From positions 25,343,315 through 25,407,314 of the forward strand of contig NC_045141.1 of NCBI RefSeq assembly GCF_008831285.2: a stretch of DNA of 64,000 nt, written 5' to 3'. Below the pieces are notes generated by a model. The model was not told the origin of the DNA. It saw only the letters and a list, made by a program, of their open reading frames with translations, and searched no databases. Each line of letters begins with the position of its first letter. Positions within the stretch are counted from its first letter, which is position 1. The DNA is from Nymphaea colorata (taxonomy: Eukaryota > Streptophyta > Magnoliopsida > Nymphaeales > Nymphaeaceae). Below, piece after piece: positions 53,035 to 64,000 of this stretch. The position numbers were made by a program, and so were the translations under genes.

Positions 53035-53427
53035 AACGGATCGGATACATCTTCAATCATATCTGTTTTTTCGGATATTTATATATTCGGATTCGGATTC
53101 GAATTCAGACAAAGCAAAGTCATATCCGAATCCGAATCCGAAATCCGATTTTACAATCCGAATCCGATTTTTATACTTATATCCGAATCCGAATCCGAAT
53201 TTTGAACCGAATTTTGCCATTTTCAAGTATTAGATAGAGGATATTTGTCTAAAACTGAATTCGATCCGAATCCGATCCGATATTCATGTATATCCGAATC
53301 CGAATCCGATCGGATGTCATTTATTAAATCCGAAACCGATCCGATTTCTTAATCGGATATTAAATTTTTATCCGTTTATTTCGAATTGGATCGGTCGGCC
53401 TTCAAATAGGATATATTGACATCCCTA
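53035..53427. mobile_element. hAT-like MITE with intact TIRs and 8-bp target-site duplication
   Basis: A 393-bp element with perfect 12-bp inverted ends, TAGGGATGTCAA (53035-53046) and TTGACATCCCTA (53416-53427). It is flanked on both sides by CGCCCAAC (53027-53034 and 53428-53435); eight-base duplications mark hAT-superfamily insertion. The interior is made of many ATCCGAATCCGA-type repeats on both strands and codes for nothing. It lies 106 bp upstream of the TATA box of 4CLL-2. Confidence 0.93.
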
Positions 53428-53540
53428 CGCCCAACCATCATTCAACGTCAGCGTGGACCGGAACAGTGAGAGGATATTGAAAATGAATGCGGTTATTTAG
53501 CAGATTAGTGAAATTACGTCATCCGAGACGGGACAGCCAT

Positions 53541-53547
53541 TATATTA
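53541..53547 (+). promoter_or_regulatory. 4CLL-2 TATA box
   Basis: TATATTA, 58 bp before the chosen start codon. It aligns with the copy 1 TATA box. Because transcription should start about 30 bp further on, the in-frame ATG at 53548 is probably upstream of the transcript, which favours the start at 53599. Confidence 0.55.
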
Positions 53548-53598
53548 ATGGTTCACCGGTGCTCTCCCAAGCATCTGCTCTCAGAAGCATCAGAAGCA

Positions 53599-56500
53599 AT
53601 GGAGTCTCTACACTCCAGTGGTTTCTCGAGCTCAGCGGGCGTCTACTACAGCCTCTGGCAAACCCCCGACTTCCCCCACACTCCCCTCCTCGACTACCCT
53701 TCCTTCCTTCTTCTTTCCCTTCAAAGTAACTCATCCATACCGGCCTTCATAGACGCCAAAACCGGCACCAAGATCATGTACTCTGACCTCCCTTCCCTCA
53801 CCAACAGGATCGCTTCAGCCCTCCATTCGCTAGGCATCAGGAAGGGCGATGTAGTTCTCATCATCTCTCCCAACTTCCTCTACTATCCCCTTCTCATGCT
53901 GGCCATCATGTCCTTGGGAGCAATAGTCAGCCCCATCAACCCCTTGTGCCTGAGAGACGAAGTCGAATCTCAAACCAAGGACTCCAACCCCAAGCTCATC
54001 TTCACCACAGTGGAACTGAAACCAAAATTTCACGGCCTCCTGGCAAAGCCTCTCATTCTACTGGAGCCATTCATGGAAGAACTGCTCAAGAGGCCGGCCG
54101 ACATGATCTACGAGCTGCCACCCGGCGTGAAGATCAAGCAGTCCGACACGGCGATGCTTGCTTACTCGTCGGGGACGACGGGGAAGAGCAAGGGGGTGCT
54201 CTGCTCCCATGGCAACTTCATCTCCATGGCCTGCATCCTCAGGAGCGTGTGGAGCAGCAAGCATGAAGGGAGGGAAGTGTATCTGTGCGTGCTGCCTCTG
54301 TTCCACATGTATGGCATGGCGGTGTTCATCACTGGGTTACTGTCGACGGGAGCCTGTGCGGTGATCGCCCGTAAATACGTTCTAGAGGACGTACTAGCCT
54401 GCGTGGATCGGTTCGCGGTAACGAGGCTTCCGCTTGTTCCGCCCATGATAGTTCAACTGTTGAGCTCCCAACGGGCCAAAAACTGCAGCCTAAGTTCCCT
54501 CAAGGAGGTTTGCTCGTCTGGTGCTTCACTAGAGAGAGAGTTCATGATAAAATTCACCAACGCCTTCCCCAAGGTTGTTCTCACCCAGGTAATTCTCTTC
54601 ATCTCTCCACAGCAAACACTCGCCTTCTCGGTCCATTAAATACGACAGCTCCGATTACCTTTCATCTTTCTACTGGTTAATGCATGCTAAAGAAAAACGT
54701 ATTCAATGGAGAGGGATTGCTGTAGCTGTGTGACCAGATAATGAGTAAAGCTCGTTTGAATGGTCTCCATTAATTCCTACCGTTCATTGATCTTAATGAA
54801 ATTGGAATTTGTCTAAATTTTTGTTTATGTTTCCCTCCATGTCTCCAATCTGAAGTGGGCTTCGTTTTCCAAGTTGTATTTGACAAAAAACCAAACCAAC
54901 CCAAGTGAGCCAAACTATAGTTGGCAGCTAGCCTTTCAGCCATATTCTGTGTTTCGAGATTAGTTCGTCATAACAATAGACATAAGATTGCATTGAAAGC
55001 ATGAAGAGATAAAAGAAGAAATCAGTTACCAAATTGATTGGATTGCATTCGACGTATGGAGAGATAGATGAAGACACCAGGTATATATATGGGTACATCA
55101 ATGTAGACTATTGCAATCCAAACGACCCCATTTCTCTCACTATTCAATAGTCGATACTGACCCTCATTTTTTACCATTGAATGACAAGAGATCTAAAGGA
55201 GCAAATGAAGTTCTGTGGGTATTCTAATAAAGAATGTAACTGACTGTAGATAAAAATTCTTAAAGAACTAGGATCAACGCTTTATAGTTTTGAAAACAGA
55301 GAGGGTAATAAGATCATATCTACACATCTAATTGCAATGCTTTTTGTAGATAAAATTTCTTAAAGGACTGGAACCAACGGTTCATAATTTTGAAAACAGA
55401 GAAGGCACTGACATCACATCAAATTCCAATGTTTTTTTAACTTGTAAATATAAACATACCGTCCTCATTTTATGGCCCCATTTCCAAGTCACTGTCAAAT
55501 CAAAGGTGAATGTAGAACGGCGGCCCAATAAGGATAGGCCAACGTGTGTATATATATATATATAAACACATGTCAAACTATTTCGTGTACCAGTATAGTT
55601 AATGACAACTGCTTTTTGTTAAAAAAAAAAACTTTTTGAAAAATAAAAAAATTGAAATAACTATATAAGACATGATTTTTTAAAAATCTTACTAAAATAT
55701 TTCCCTTCCCTTCTTATACTTATACTGCACTGCCTACCTAAGTTGCGCACACAACTCATACTGGTCAAAACTTGCGCTATATAATGCATATATGCTGATG
55801 GATGCATGATGAATGCATGTGTAACTATACTTGTGCATTGTCCATGATGCTTAGATTTATGATAAGCCAACGTATTATGTCTATGCACAAGCATATAACT
55901 TATATCGTCAAAATTTGGGGGTATATATGTATATATATATATATTTATATTTATATTTATGCTGATGGTGCATGTGTAACTTTGTGGATGCCCATAATGT
56001 TAGATGTACGGGCTTACAGAGACGAGTGGGCCGATGACGCTGTGCGATGGGGTGGACGGTAGGTTTCATATATCGATAGGAAGACTGTCGCCGTCGGTGG
56101 AGGCGAGGATCGTGGATATTGAGACCGGCCGGTGGCTGCCGCCCGGGGGAACTGGTGAACTCTGGCTTAAAGGACCTACGATCATGCACGGTATGATCTC
56201 TAATGGACATCTGGTTTCTTCATTCGGGTTTAAAACAGCGTGAGTTTTAGAAGATCTTATTCTGATTGAAGCAAATGACTATTTCCTTCGGAAACATTGT
56301 TACAGGCACTCTTTGATTTTTGTCAGCGTCATTTAAAAACACCACTTTGGCATTCTCATGCACGAAGGGCGTTTTGGGATCATTTTAGCTATTTTTGGAA
56401 AATAAATAGACATTTTTCAAGTTTTTTTTTTTTTTTTTTTACGCAGGGTTTTCCTTCGAAGATTAAAGGCCATTCCTTACTTCAAGGGAATGGTGGCGCA

Positions 56501-58430
56501 TACGACGAGCTTTGCCTTTCCTTACTTGAGTTAAAAACAAGAAACGAGAGTGAGTGGGGGTGCACCAGAGTATTTCAAGCAACAAATATGTATCTATAAA
56601 ACCAAAAAAAAGAAAGTTGGGGTTATGATGGGGATTTAAAAATAAAAATTTAAAGAACTAGAAGCTTCAGGTGCATGCCTACAGTAGTTGAGTTCGTTTT
56701 CTTTTGTCTTTTTGGCCATTGCTCTGCATCGCGATTAATGTTGGTAAATTTCCTTACATTCCAGGATACTTCCAGAACGAGCAGGCGACGTCCGAGGCCA
56801 TGGACAGGGACGGGTGGCTGCGCACCGGCGATATATGCGTCATCGACGACCATGGCCTCGTCTACATTGTAGGAAGGATAAAGGAGCTCATTAAGTACAA
56901 AGCTTACCAGGTGAAGCTAGCTAGTAGCTACGAGCTACGTTAGCAATGCTTGGAAATGTCAGGGTTGATGAGTAAATTAAAGGCATTGCTTGCAATATTA
57001 TATGTTTAACACAATGACTCAGTTATATAATAATGGCGGATCTGCAGGTTGCTCCAGTCGAGCTCGAGGAAATCCTAGGCAAGCATGAGGCAGTCGAAGA
57101 TTGTGCAGTGATTCCGTGAGTGCCCTATAAGTGAACTCGTAAGATCCAGTATAAACAAAGCTCATGCATTAAGAACCTTTAAAATATCAACGTTTTGGGT
57201 TTTGCTTAATTTCACCATGTAGTAGGTGAATTTCCCAGATCTCGGAAATCAAGTTTAGGCCATAAGAAAGGTCAAAAGCGTGGTGATTTGAAAAACATAT
57301 TTTTATACTGAAAAAATTCAATTCAGAGATCAACACCGTAGACAAGACGTGAAGTTATAACACAGCTTATCAAAAAGCATATCAGTAGTCAGTTTTCGTG
57401 TAAGGGATGATAAAGCATGTAATTAACGTACGGTCTAGAAATGACTATACAAAAATACTATGAATTTCAGGTATCCAGATAAGGAGGCAGGAGAGATCCC
57501 CACCGCCTGCATAGTGAGAAAGCCTCTCAACAACTTGAAGGAGCAAGATATTACGATTTACATGGCAAACAAGGTATACGCTTATTCAAATTACTTAAAT
57601 TTCTCCTACAGTTATATTTCACACATAAGAAAAATTTTAACAGGTGTGTGTGTCTGTGTGCATGCGCATGTCTCCAATCGAGTGAAAAATCTAGTAGTAT
57701 TTATACCTTCTGGTTATTTTTTTCAACAATGCTATATACATGAATGTCACATCATCTTTGCCAACCGAAAAGTCAACTAAAAAAACGATGTGATTTCTGT
57801 TTATAAGCACTGATGAAACATAAATTTTAGTTGCTGACCGAGCTTTCAGGCAAGAAAACGAAAAAACAGGAGTTCGGATGTAAAATGCAGCACCGGTTTA
57901 TGGAATCAAATCCATCTTTTCTAATTTCCACCTTATACAAGGGGATCAACATCTTCCGAGGAGAAAAATGTGAAAACTGAAAATTTCAGGGACCAGCCAT
58001 AGAAATCCTTTTAGTTAACCATAATATAAATGAGGTCTGCATAAGAATTACAGAATTTTTTCGAGCATGAATCTCAAAAAACTTGTGGGATGATTTTTTA
58101 CTTGGACCGATGCTTTTCCGAACACAACATACAAGGCTACTACATCTCCCCGATGTAATATGTCAAATATGCAATGAGAAGAATCTCCTTAGCTAGCATT
58201 TGCATCATATCTAAAATATTCTCATCCCTTTTTTAACACTGCCTCGATCTAGTGATGAATTGTAAGTAAGAATTGAAATGTGGAAACAGGTCGCTCCTTA
58301 CAAGAGGATAAGGAAGGTAATATTTGTGGACCACATCCCAAGATCACCATCAGGGAAGATCCTGAGGAAGGCCCTAATCACATCGGTATTGTCAACCCAA
58401 CAACCATTGGAACTACCATCAAGGCTATGA
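53599..58430 (+). CDS. 4-coumarate:CoA ligase-like enzyme, peroxisomal, copy 2
   Basis: Tandem paralogue of the gene at 43677. Exons: 53599-54588, 56004-56190, 56765-56910, 57048-57115, 57471-57573, 58290-58430; 1635 nt, 544 residues, in phase throughout. Exons 2 to 5 (187, 146, 68, 103 nt) equal those of copy 1. Box [22 protein letters not shown], the A5 region MYGLTET, A7 GWLRTGD, A8 [20 protein letters not shown] and the catalytic Lys in PSGKILRK are present; the C-terminus is SRL (PTS1). Both copies look functional. Differences cluster around [17 protein letters not shown] versus [17 protein letters not shown] before box I, and in the last ~20 residues. The residue before YGLTE is Met here and Cys in copy 1. 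Substrate unknown; a peroxisomal acyl- or aromatic-acid:CoA ligase is the likely role. Confidence 0.92.
54589..56003 (+). other. Intron 1 of 4CLL-2
   Basis: 1415 bp against 215 bp in copy 1. It contains an internal near-repeat (GATAAAAATTCTTAAAGAAC at about 55250 and GATAAAATTTCTTAAAGGAC at about 55350, each followed by similar TTTGAAAACAGAGA text) and short AT runs at 55551-55562 and 55930-55942. No transposon ends recognised. Confidence 0.6.
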
Positions 58431-58714
58431 TGATTTGCACGACAAACGCCATGCATCAAGGTTACGATGTCATGTATTCCCCTATTATGTTTTTTCATGG
58501 TTCCATGATGTTTAGGTTCTCTTCTTATGTTTCTTCTATACATGAGAGCACCGTTAGCTGCTCCAATTAAGTTTGTAAGACGAAACTCAAGAAATTCTCG
58601 AATCAAATCAGTGGCTTTCGACAGTGGTGGAAATGGGGATGTTCAAGCTACGTCGGACTCGACTCAAGTTCGACTAGTTTGTTAAATGAGCTGGTTAAAC
58701 GAGTTGAGCTCCAG

Positions 58715-58754
<40 letters not shown>

Positions 58755-59600
58755 CGCGCGCGCGCGACTACTCACATGTAAAACCCCCAACTCAAAAGGA
58801 ACCCTTATTCCCCCCTTCGATAAGACCAAACAATGAAACGTCAGTGTTCTCTACCCCAGTACCAAGCCGGGTACTGCTGAGAGGTTGGACATCAGGTTGA
58901 ACAAGTTTGGGCTCCAAAATTTTCAAATACTCTGGGAAGGCCATGACATAGTGGAGATCAAAGTCGTTGATTCATAAAAATCTTATTACAAAACAGTGAA
59001 GAAAATTGCAAATTTTGATATGAGAACTACACATTCTGAAATGCTCAATCGCTTTAGTCTGCAGAAAATTTCTGTTTTGGTGGGATTGTGGGAAGATGCC
59101 CCCAAATCAATAATTTGGGCTCCCTATCACTATGGGAACATTTTGTTAATCTGTAAATCTTGACAAGAAGAAGTTCGAGTCATCCCTACTACCCGAAAGC
59201 CCTCCATTTAGTGTTGTGTCGACCTCCGTAGTAGTACACCCATTAACCCATTAATGTTGTACCCCACCACCTTTCTAGAACATAATGTCCCATATGTTCA
59301 TGGGAATCTAATTATAGACCTGCTATTAACAAGTTCTTAGTTCGACCATTTACGCTATGCCCCTTTTACTTGAGGTTAAACACTTTTTACTTGAGGTTAA
59401 ACACTTTAAAAACACAATACCAATACCAAGTTTATAAGGACAAATAATCTATTTTGTCACTCTAAAGGAAAAAGAAATGAAAGTATACCTGAGAGCTGAA
59501 TCGAAGGCTCTTCGGACCATCATCTATCGACCGAGTCCTCACCTCCTCCTCTAAATCAAGAAATCTTACCTATCAAAACTGAACAAGAATATATGGTTGA
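58431..59600. other. Intergenic DNA after 4CLL-2
   Basis: 4CLL-2 3' UTR, then a remnant near 58635-58710 rich in GACTCGA / AACTAG words similar to 52595-52650, then a (TA)n(GC)n microsatellite at 58717-58766. No gene seen. Confidence 0.5.
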
Positions 59601-60312
59601 TGTTGAAAAACATAAAACAATAACAGAAAAGAGCTTAGGGATTAACGTGGAGCATATCTTCTTTACCCACGGAAGGCCATCGGCCTTAAAATTGTTAAAG
59701 TATGTCAATCTCTTATATAGGCATTACAGCTGAGACAACTCCTTGTTTTAAGGAGCTGTTACAAGATATTCATTATTTAGAAAACGGTTCCTTGATTTTT
59801 GCCTTTCTGAGTTTTCATCATCAACGTCTTCCTCTTCCTCAACGGTTCCTTGATTTTTGTCTTTCCATTGAGTGCATTCTCATCCTCAATGTCTTCAACG
59901 ATTTCCTTGATTTTCAGCACATTCTTATTTTGGATATCCCTAAATTCTCATCTTGCTGATCTACTCTTTATCATGCCCCCTCAAACTGGGTGGTGGGTAA
60001 ACGACACCCAGTTTGCCTCTTGAGATTTTCGGTGGCGGATCTGGATAGGCTTTTGCACAAATATCGGCAACTTTGTAAGGCAGATCATGCTCTGGCAGCA
60101 ATTCAGAAATCTCAAGTTTGATTTCTGAAGATTTTGTTCACAGGATCGAGTCCTAGCTTTGGTGAAGAAGGCACCGATCTCTTTGGTCGTCTGCAGGCCA
60201 TCTATGGGCTTCATTCTTCTTCGTCCAAACATCCTGCTTTGGTACCATGTTGAAAAACATAAAACAATAACAGAAAAGAGCTTAGGGATTAACGTGGAGC
60301 ATATCTTCTTTA
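59601..60312 (-). mobile_element. Internally deleted Ty1-copia-type LTR retrotransposon with truncated 5' LTR
   Basis: Read on -: a 65-bp remnant of the 5' LTR (60312-60248), a primer-binding-site-like TGGTACCAAAGC directly after it (initiator Met tRNA type, two mismatches to TGGTATCAGAGC), a 274-bp interior (60247-59974), a polypurine tract GAGGGGGCA, and a complete 373-bp 3' LTR (59973-59601) beginning TG and ending CA. The last 65 bases of the 3' LTR (59665-59601) are identical to the 5' remnant. The interior has no gag, protease, integrase or polymerase; just before the polypurine tract a frame reads VADICAKAY, then KLGVVYPPPSLRG and a stop inside the LTR, matching the usual C-terminal tail of plant copia Pol. 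The element is therefore defective and non-autonomous, and young by LTR identity. Confidence 0.82.
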
Positions 60313-60951
60313 GTTGAAGAGGTTGAAGAGATCATCCACAAAAGGTTAACAGTAGGTTCCACAGCGGAGCGAGAGTACTCTACAAAATATGCTTGTGGTT
60401 GCTGAAATCTCGTCAATATATCAAAACAAAGCGGAAAAGAACCAGTCAATCTCACCATCACCCCACGAAGCCTGCTCTCATAAATGAATCCATGGTGATT
60501 GGCTGAGGAGAAGTCTACATCTGGAATCTGATTTTCAGTGCAGGAGAATTCAAAACGCGGCCATCTTTGATGAAATTATGTTGAAATTATAAGATATGGT
60601 GGAACCCTAAAAAAAATTCAGTGTGAAATGTGATTTTCCCATAAAAAACAGAGTGGAAAATGTGATCTTGCACAAACGACAAACAAGTGGAGAATGGAAT
60701 TATACCACCCAACTTTGGTACATCAATACATATTAATTAGAAGCATAAAGGATGTTTGGTAAAAGCTCAGTGAGAACATTGGCAAATATCGTGTGAATAT
60801 ACATGTTACATACGTACAACTTAAATAGTAAAAACCACATAGGAAATTAAGTAAACCATGTGATTTCCTAAATGTAGTTTTTCCATCGAAAAACAACATG
60901 ACTTTCATAAATTGAAAAGTAAACATGATATCTTACATTATTCCCTAGACT
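60313..60951. other. Unassigned intergenic DNA
   Basis: No recognisable gene or repeat. It begins where the truncated 5' LTR of the copia relic stops. Confidence 0.4.
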
Positions 60952-61132
60952 TCAAAATGTTGATATTATTGTAGAACTTGCCCTTCTAATGGGACTGAGG
61001 AAAGCCGAGAATGAGTGCTGCACCTTCAGTCTTGCCTGGTAAGGTCCTCGAGATCTTCTTTTTTCACCTTCATGAGAAGCAAACGCTTTGGATTTCAGGC
61101 TAGCAGTTCTGTCCACAAAGCCCAAAGAGGAT
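60952..61132 (-). CDS. Possible terminal exon of an unidentified gene
   Basis: Not recognised. On - an acceptor (TTTATTTCCAG) precedes 61132, and a frame entered with two bases carried from an earlier exon stays open for 59 codons to TGA at 60954-60952. It reads SSLGFVDRTASLKSKAFASH, then EGEKRRSRGPYQARLKVQHS and ends FLSPIRRASSTIISTF: basic, serine-rich, with balanced codon use unlike the AT-rich surroundings. I searched upstream (61200-62300) for a joining exon and found none that fits: the 61490-61402 piece hits stops in all frames. It could be a gene relic or chance. Confidence 0.22.
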
Positions 61133-64000
61133 CTGGAAATAAAGTAGCAACACTGTGAATCACAATAAAAGCGAACAAAAATGATTTGTTGATTCTCAAT
61201 ACCACGATAATGTTGATCTCTACAATCTGACTATCCACCGAGGTAGTGTCTGCTGCTCGTTTTTTCTTTTTGCAACCAACAAAAGGAAAGACCAACATAA
61301 CAAAACATTGAGCGTATATACTTGAAAATTTGAAAGAAAATTTACCATCATAATTAGGCGATTTCATCCTCAGAAGTCAGAAGCACCATGAGAGATTCTT
61401 ACAATTGAAATGTGTCATTCATTGGGCTTGATTTGATGGATTTGGATTTTGCGACGTCTCTGTTCACATGTGCCATTGTAGTTTGCATGCCTAGGAACAC
61501 CTTATTACAGTTCCAACATAGAACAGTGAATTAAACATGCTCCAATTAGTCAAGTGGATGCAATAAACAACATTAGAATTTCCAATGCACCTGAAAGAAT
61601 TTGCTAAATGAAGCAGCTGTCGTGGAAGTCTTTCAGTACACAATCAGCAGTGCAACCAAACTGTAGATGTCGATATAAAACCACAAAAAACAACTAGTTC
61701 TTGCTCAAAAAAGTAACCCAAAAACAATGTGCCAAAGCACTGCTAGTAAAGGTTGCTCCTACAAGGCTTCTTAGAATACATTAGACAACTCCATAAAATA
61801 TTTCATTACAAAATGAAATTTATTCATCTCTGGATTAAGTCCAGGCACAATCACACCAAGATCTACTATAAAGAGATCCACACTTAAGAAATTACTAAAA
61901 TGGTCGTAATCACCCAACAACACCAAAAGTACAAAAAGCAAGTAATACCAAAAATTCTACAGTAGCAAAGGGTTAGCACTGACCGATGCAACAATATTAT
62001 ATGGCCTTCATCTTCATTTTTGTTCTCACTCACCTTTCTGTCTATTCGTTAACCTCTCCAAACATTGTATTAGTAGCAACACTTCATTTAAACAGTAAAT
62101 AGAATAACGTTGTAGACATTGTAATGCTGCCATAAAACCACAAACATACCTAATGTTTTTTGTTGTTTGCCAATTGAACAACAGGAGTTTGAAAAAGTTA
62201 TTTTTCATCTGTATAATGAGTACCACCATTTGCAATACAGCAAACATTTCCTGGAATGGAAGATAAACAATGATTCAGTGGCAATAAACAACACACAATC
62301 CTCGGTGCAGCAACGTGACATGCCCACATTAAACAAGTAAACAGAGGTTGTATATAATAGCAGCTCAAGCAAAGATAGATATATATCATCTCACTTGCAG
62401 TTTCCAATCCCCAATTATGGTATTTTCTAGTTCAAATATTTCATCTTGTCCATAAAATTTATGTCTCATAGTACATATATTTCTTCGCATATAATGGTAG
62501 AGAATAAAAGAACATGTAATAATCTGACAACTATTTAATTAAAATAAGATTGAACTTCCATGTTTCCTCTCTACAGAATTTAGAATCTGATCCATGAGTT
62601 CTGGAGTGCTCAGACGTTTTATGATTTTTTACAACAAACAGACAACAGTTTCTTATGTATAGTTCTACAAACATTTAAAAATGCCCCAACAAAAAATCAA
62701 TCAATGTTTCTGAATAGGGATAAAAGCAATCCATGACAGACTCAACCCTATGTCTGGGATATGTCTTTGAAAAGACTCACAGTTAGGACTGAATTATTGC
62801 TTTAATTTAATTCTTCAAGATTGGGTGGTTTCTCCTACACCAAGAAAACAAAAAAACATAACAAGAGATGTCAAGCTTTTACTTTAAAATAACAAATAAA
62901 TAATCAATTTAACTCATAAACCTGAGTACTCGTGTTGTGCAAATATTAAACCCTTCAATTACCTACAATACCATACAAGTATTAAGATTCATTTCACATC
63001 AATGTTGTTGAATCTCTAGAAGGGTTCTCTCTCAATTTTCAAAATATAAACATAAAGGAATCGTCCTCAACATCTTAGGAAATCAAAAAGAGGACTAGAA
63101 GTTAACTCTAGAATCGCACATCAAAAAGATGACTAGAAGTTGGCTTTTTGGCTTTTGATTTTATTTTTCAGAACGACCTTCACCTTTGAGGGAATACCTC
63201 ACCACCTCAAAGACTACTACGAGACTCCACCGCTTTGGTGGTTATGTGTAGATCTGTCACGTGTCCAACCCGCTTCAGCTTATGGGCTTTAGACGATCTA
63301 AAAGTTCATAAGTCGTTATCTTTGCAAGATAGACATAAATCATCTATATGCCTACCCCGGTACTCTTGGTTACCGACTCGTATGAATAACTACACAAGTC
63401 CCGAGCCCATCTCTCAACTCTCATTTGTAATCTGTCAAGATTTTACAAGGCATTGTGACTTCTCTCTTAGAGTATTTTCTTCCTAAATCCTTGTAGATGC
63501 TTAATCACACAATAAAAAATTTTTCTAGTCTTGACTTTCTCAGCTTCATAGAATGTTTCCTCATTATTCATACTAAAATACTTTCAAGTTTTCCTCTTCC
63601 ATTGATTGACAACAAAAAATTGAAATTTTCTCTTTTTACTCGAGAAGGCGTTACGAATCAAACGAAGACATATCATTTTGCGAAGAAAGGCACTTTTCAA
63701 AAATTTTGAGCAAAACTGAGATTTTTTTTTTTTTAAGAACTTGACATGAATTGAAACATCTCTTGGAGGTAGAAACTATTTTCTCTCAAAAGGGAGGGGA
63801 GTCTTTGCAAATCTGGATGGGTTGGCTGAATAGAAGAACAAGTTCATCAGTTCTCCAACACAAGCTGGTTTTTGGCACAAAGGGTTGGTTTAAGGATGAT
63901 GACTTTTCATAAACACTAAGTCCACAACGGAATGGGCACTTGGACAACACATCCTAACTTTAACCGGTGACAAGAGAAGGTTATTAACTTGGGCACTTGG
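61133..64000. other. Unassigned DNA to the end of the window
   Basis: AT-rich, with no motif-bearing frame and no transposon ends. It may be intron of a gene whose last exon is the candidate at 60952-61132 or of a gene beyond the window. A slightly more GC-rich piece at 63180-63480 has a 83-codon + frame without recognisable domain. Confidence 0.35.

Noticed and set aside
53548..53598. Upstream in-frame ATG of 4CLL-2 adding 17 residues
   Set aside because: It lies 1 bp after the TATA box, so it should not be in the transcript; the extension has no counterpart in other 4CL-like proteins.
61402..61490. Exon-like piece upstream of the orphan terminal exon
   Set aside because: At first it seemed to join in phase, but on recounting the bases (GGATTTTGGATTTT, not GGATTTGGATTTT) every frame meets a stop before the donor.

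Overview
The window is nuclear DNA of a flowering plant. The genes are split by many GT-AG introns, intergenic DNA is AT-rich and full of microsatellites and short transposons, and every gene has its recognisable relatives in plants. I could not place the order or species. There are no tRNA, rRNA or CRISPR loci that I can support.

Layout. ARPC1 (Arp2/3 complex subunit 1) lies on + at 641-10256 in 15 coding exons. It converges on a mitochondrial-type uL24 ribosomal protein gene on - (15856 to 12819, 5 exons). A weak candidate for a small spliced gene sits on - at 16769-17229. A large ATRX/CHR20-type SNF2 chromatin remodeller fills 37518 to 17934 on - in 25 coding exons, with a non-coding first exon near 40219-40400. 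Its introns carry tandem duplications, an (AT)n array and a palindromic MITE-like element. Divergent from ATRX are two tandem, same-strand copies of a peroxisomal 4-coumarate:CoA ligase-like gene (43677-47481 and 53599-58430). They share the same six-exon structure, and all four internal exons have identical lengths. The last 5.5 kb holds an internally deleted Ty1-copia element (59601-60312, -), one possible terminal exon and otherwise unassigned DNA.

How solid the models are. Exons were joined by hand from splice signals and protein similarity. In all five main genes the exon lengths sum to a whole number of codons and no internal stop appears: ARPC1 1125 nt (374 aa), uL24m 480 nt (159 aa), ATRX 4932 nt (1643 aa), 4CLL-1 1623 nt (540 aa), 4CLL-2 1635 nt (544 aa).

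Biology. The genes do not form one pathway. ARPC1 drives actin branching, uL24m serves organellar translation, ATRX handles histone H3.3 and heterochromatin, and the 4CLL pair activates acids to CoA thioesters, probably in peroxisomes. The most interesting structure is the 4CLL tandem pair. Each copy has a short DNA transposon with intact target-site duplication upstream: a Mutator-like one before copy 1 and a hAT-like one about 105 bp from the TATA box of copy 2. The copies also differ in a residue next to the adenylation A5 motif. I found no sign of a wholly new molecular system.
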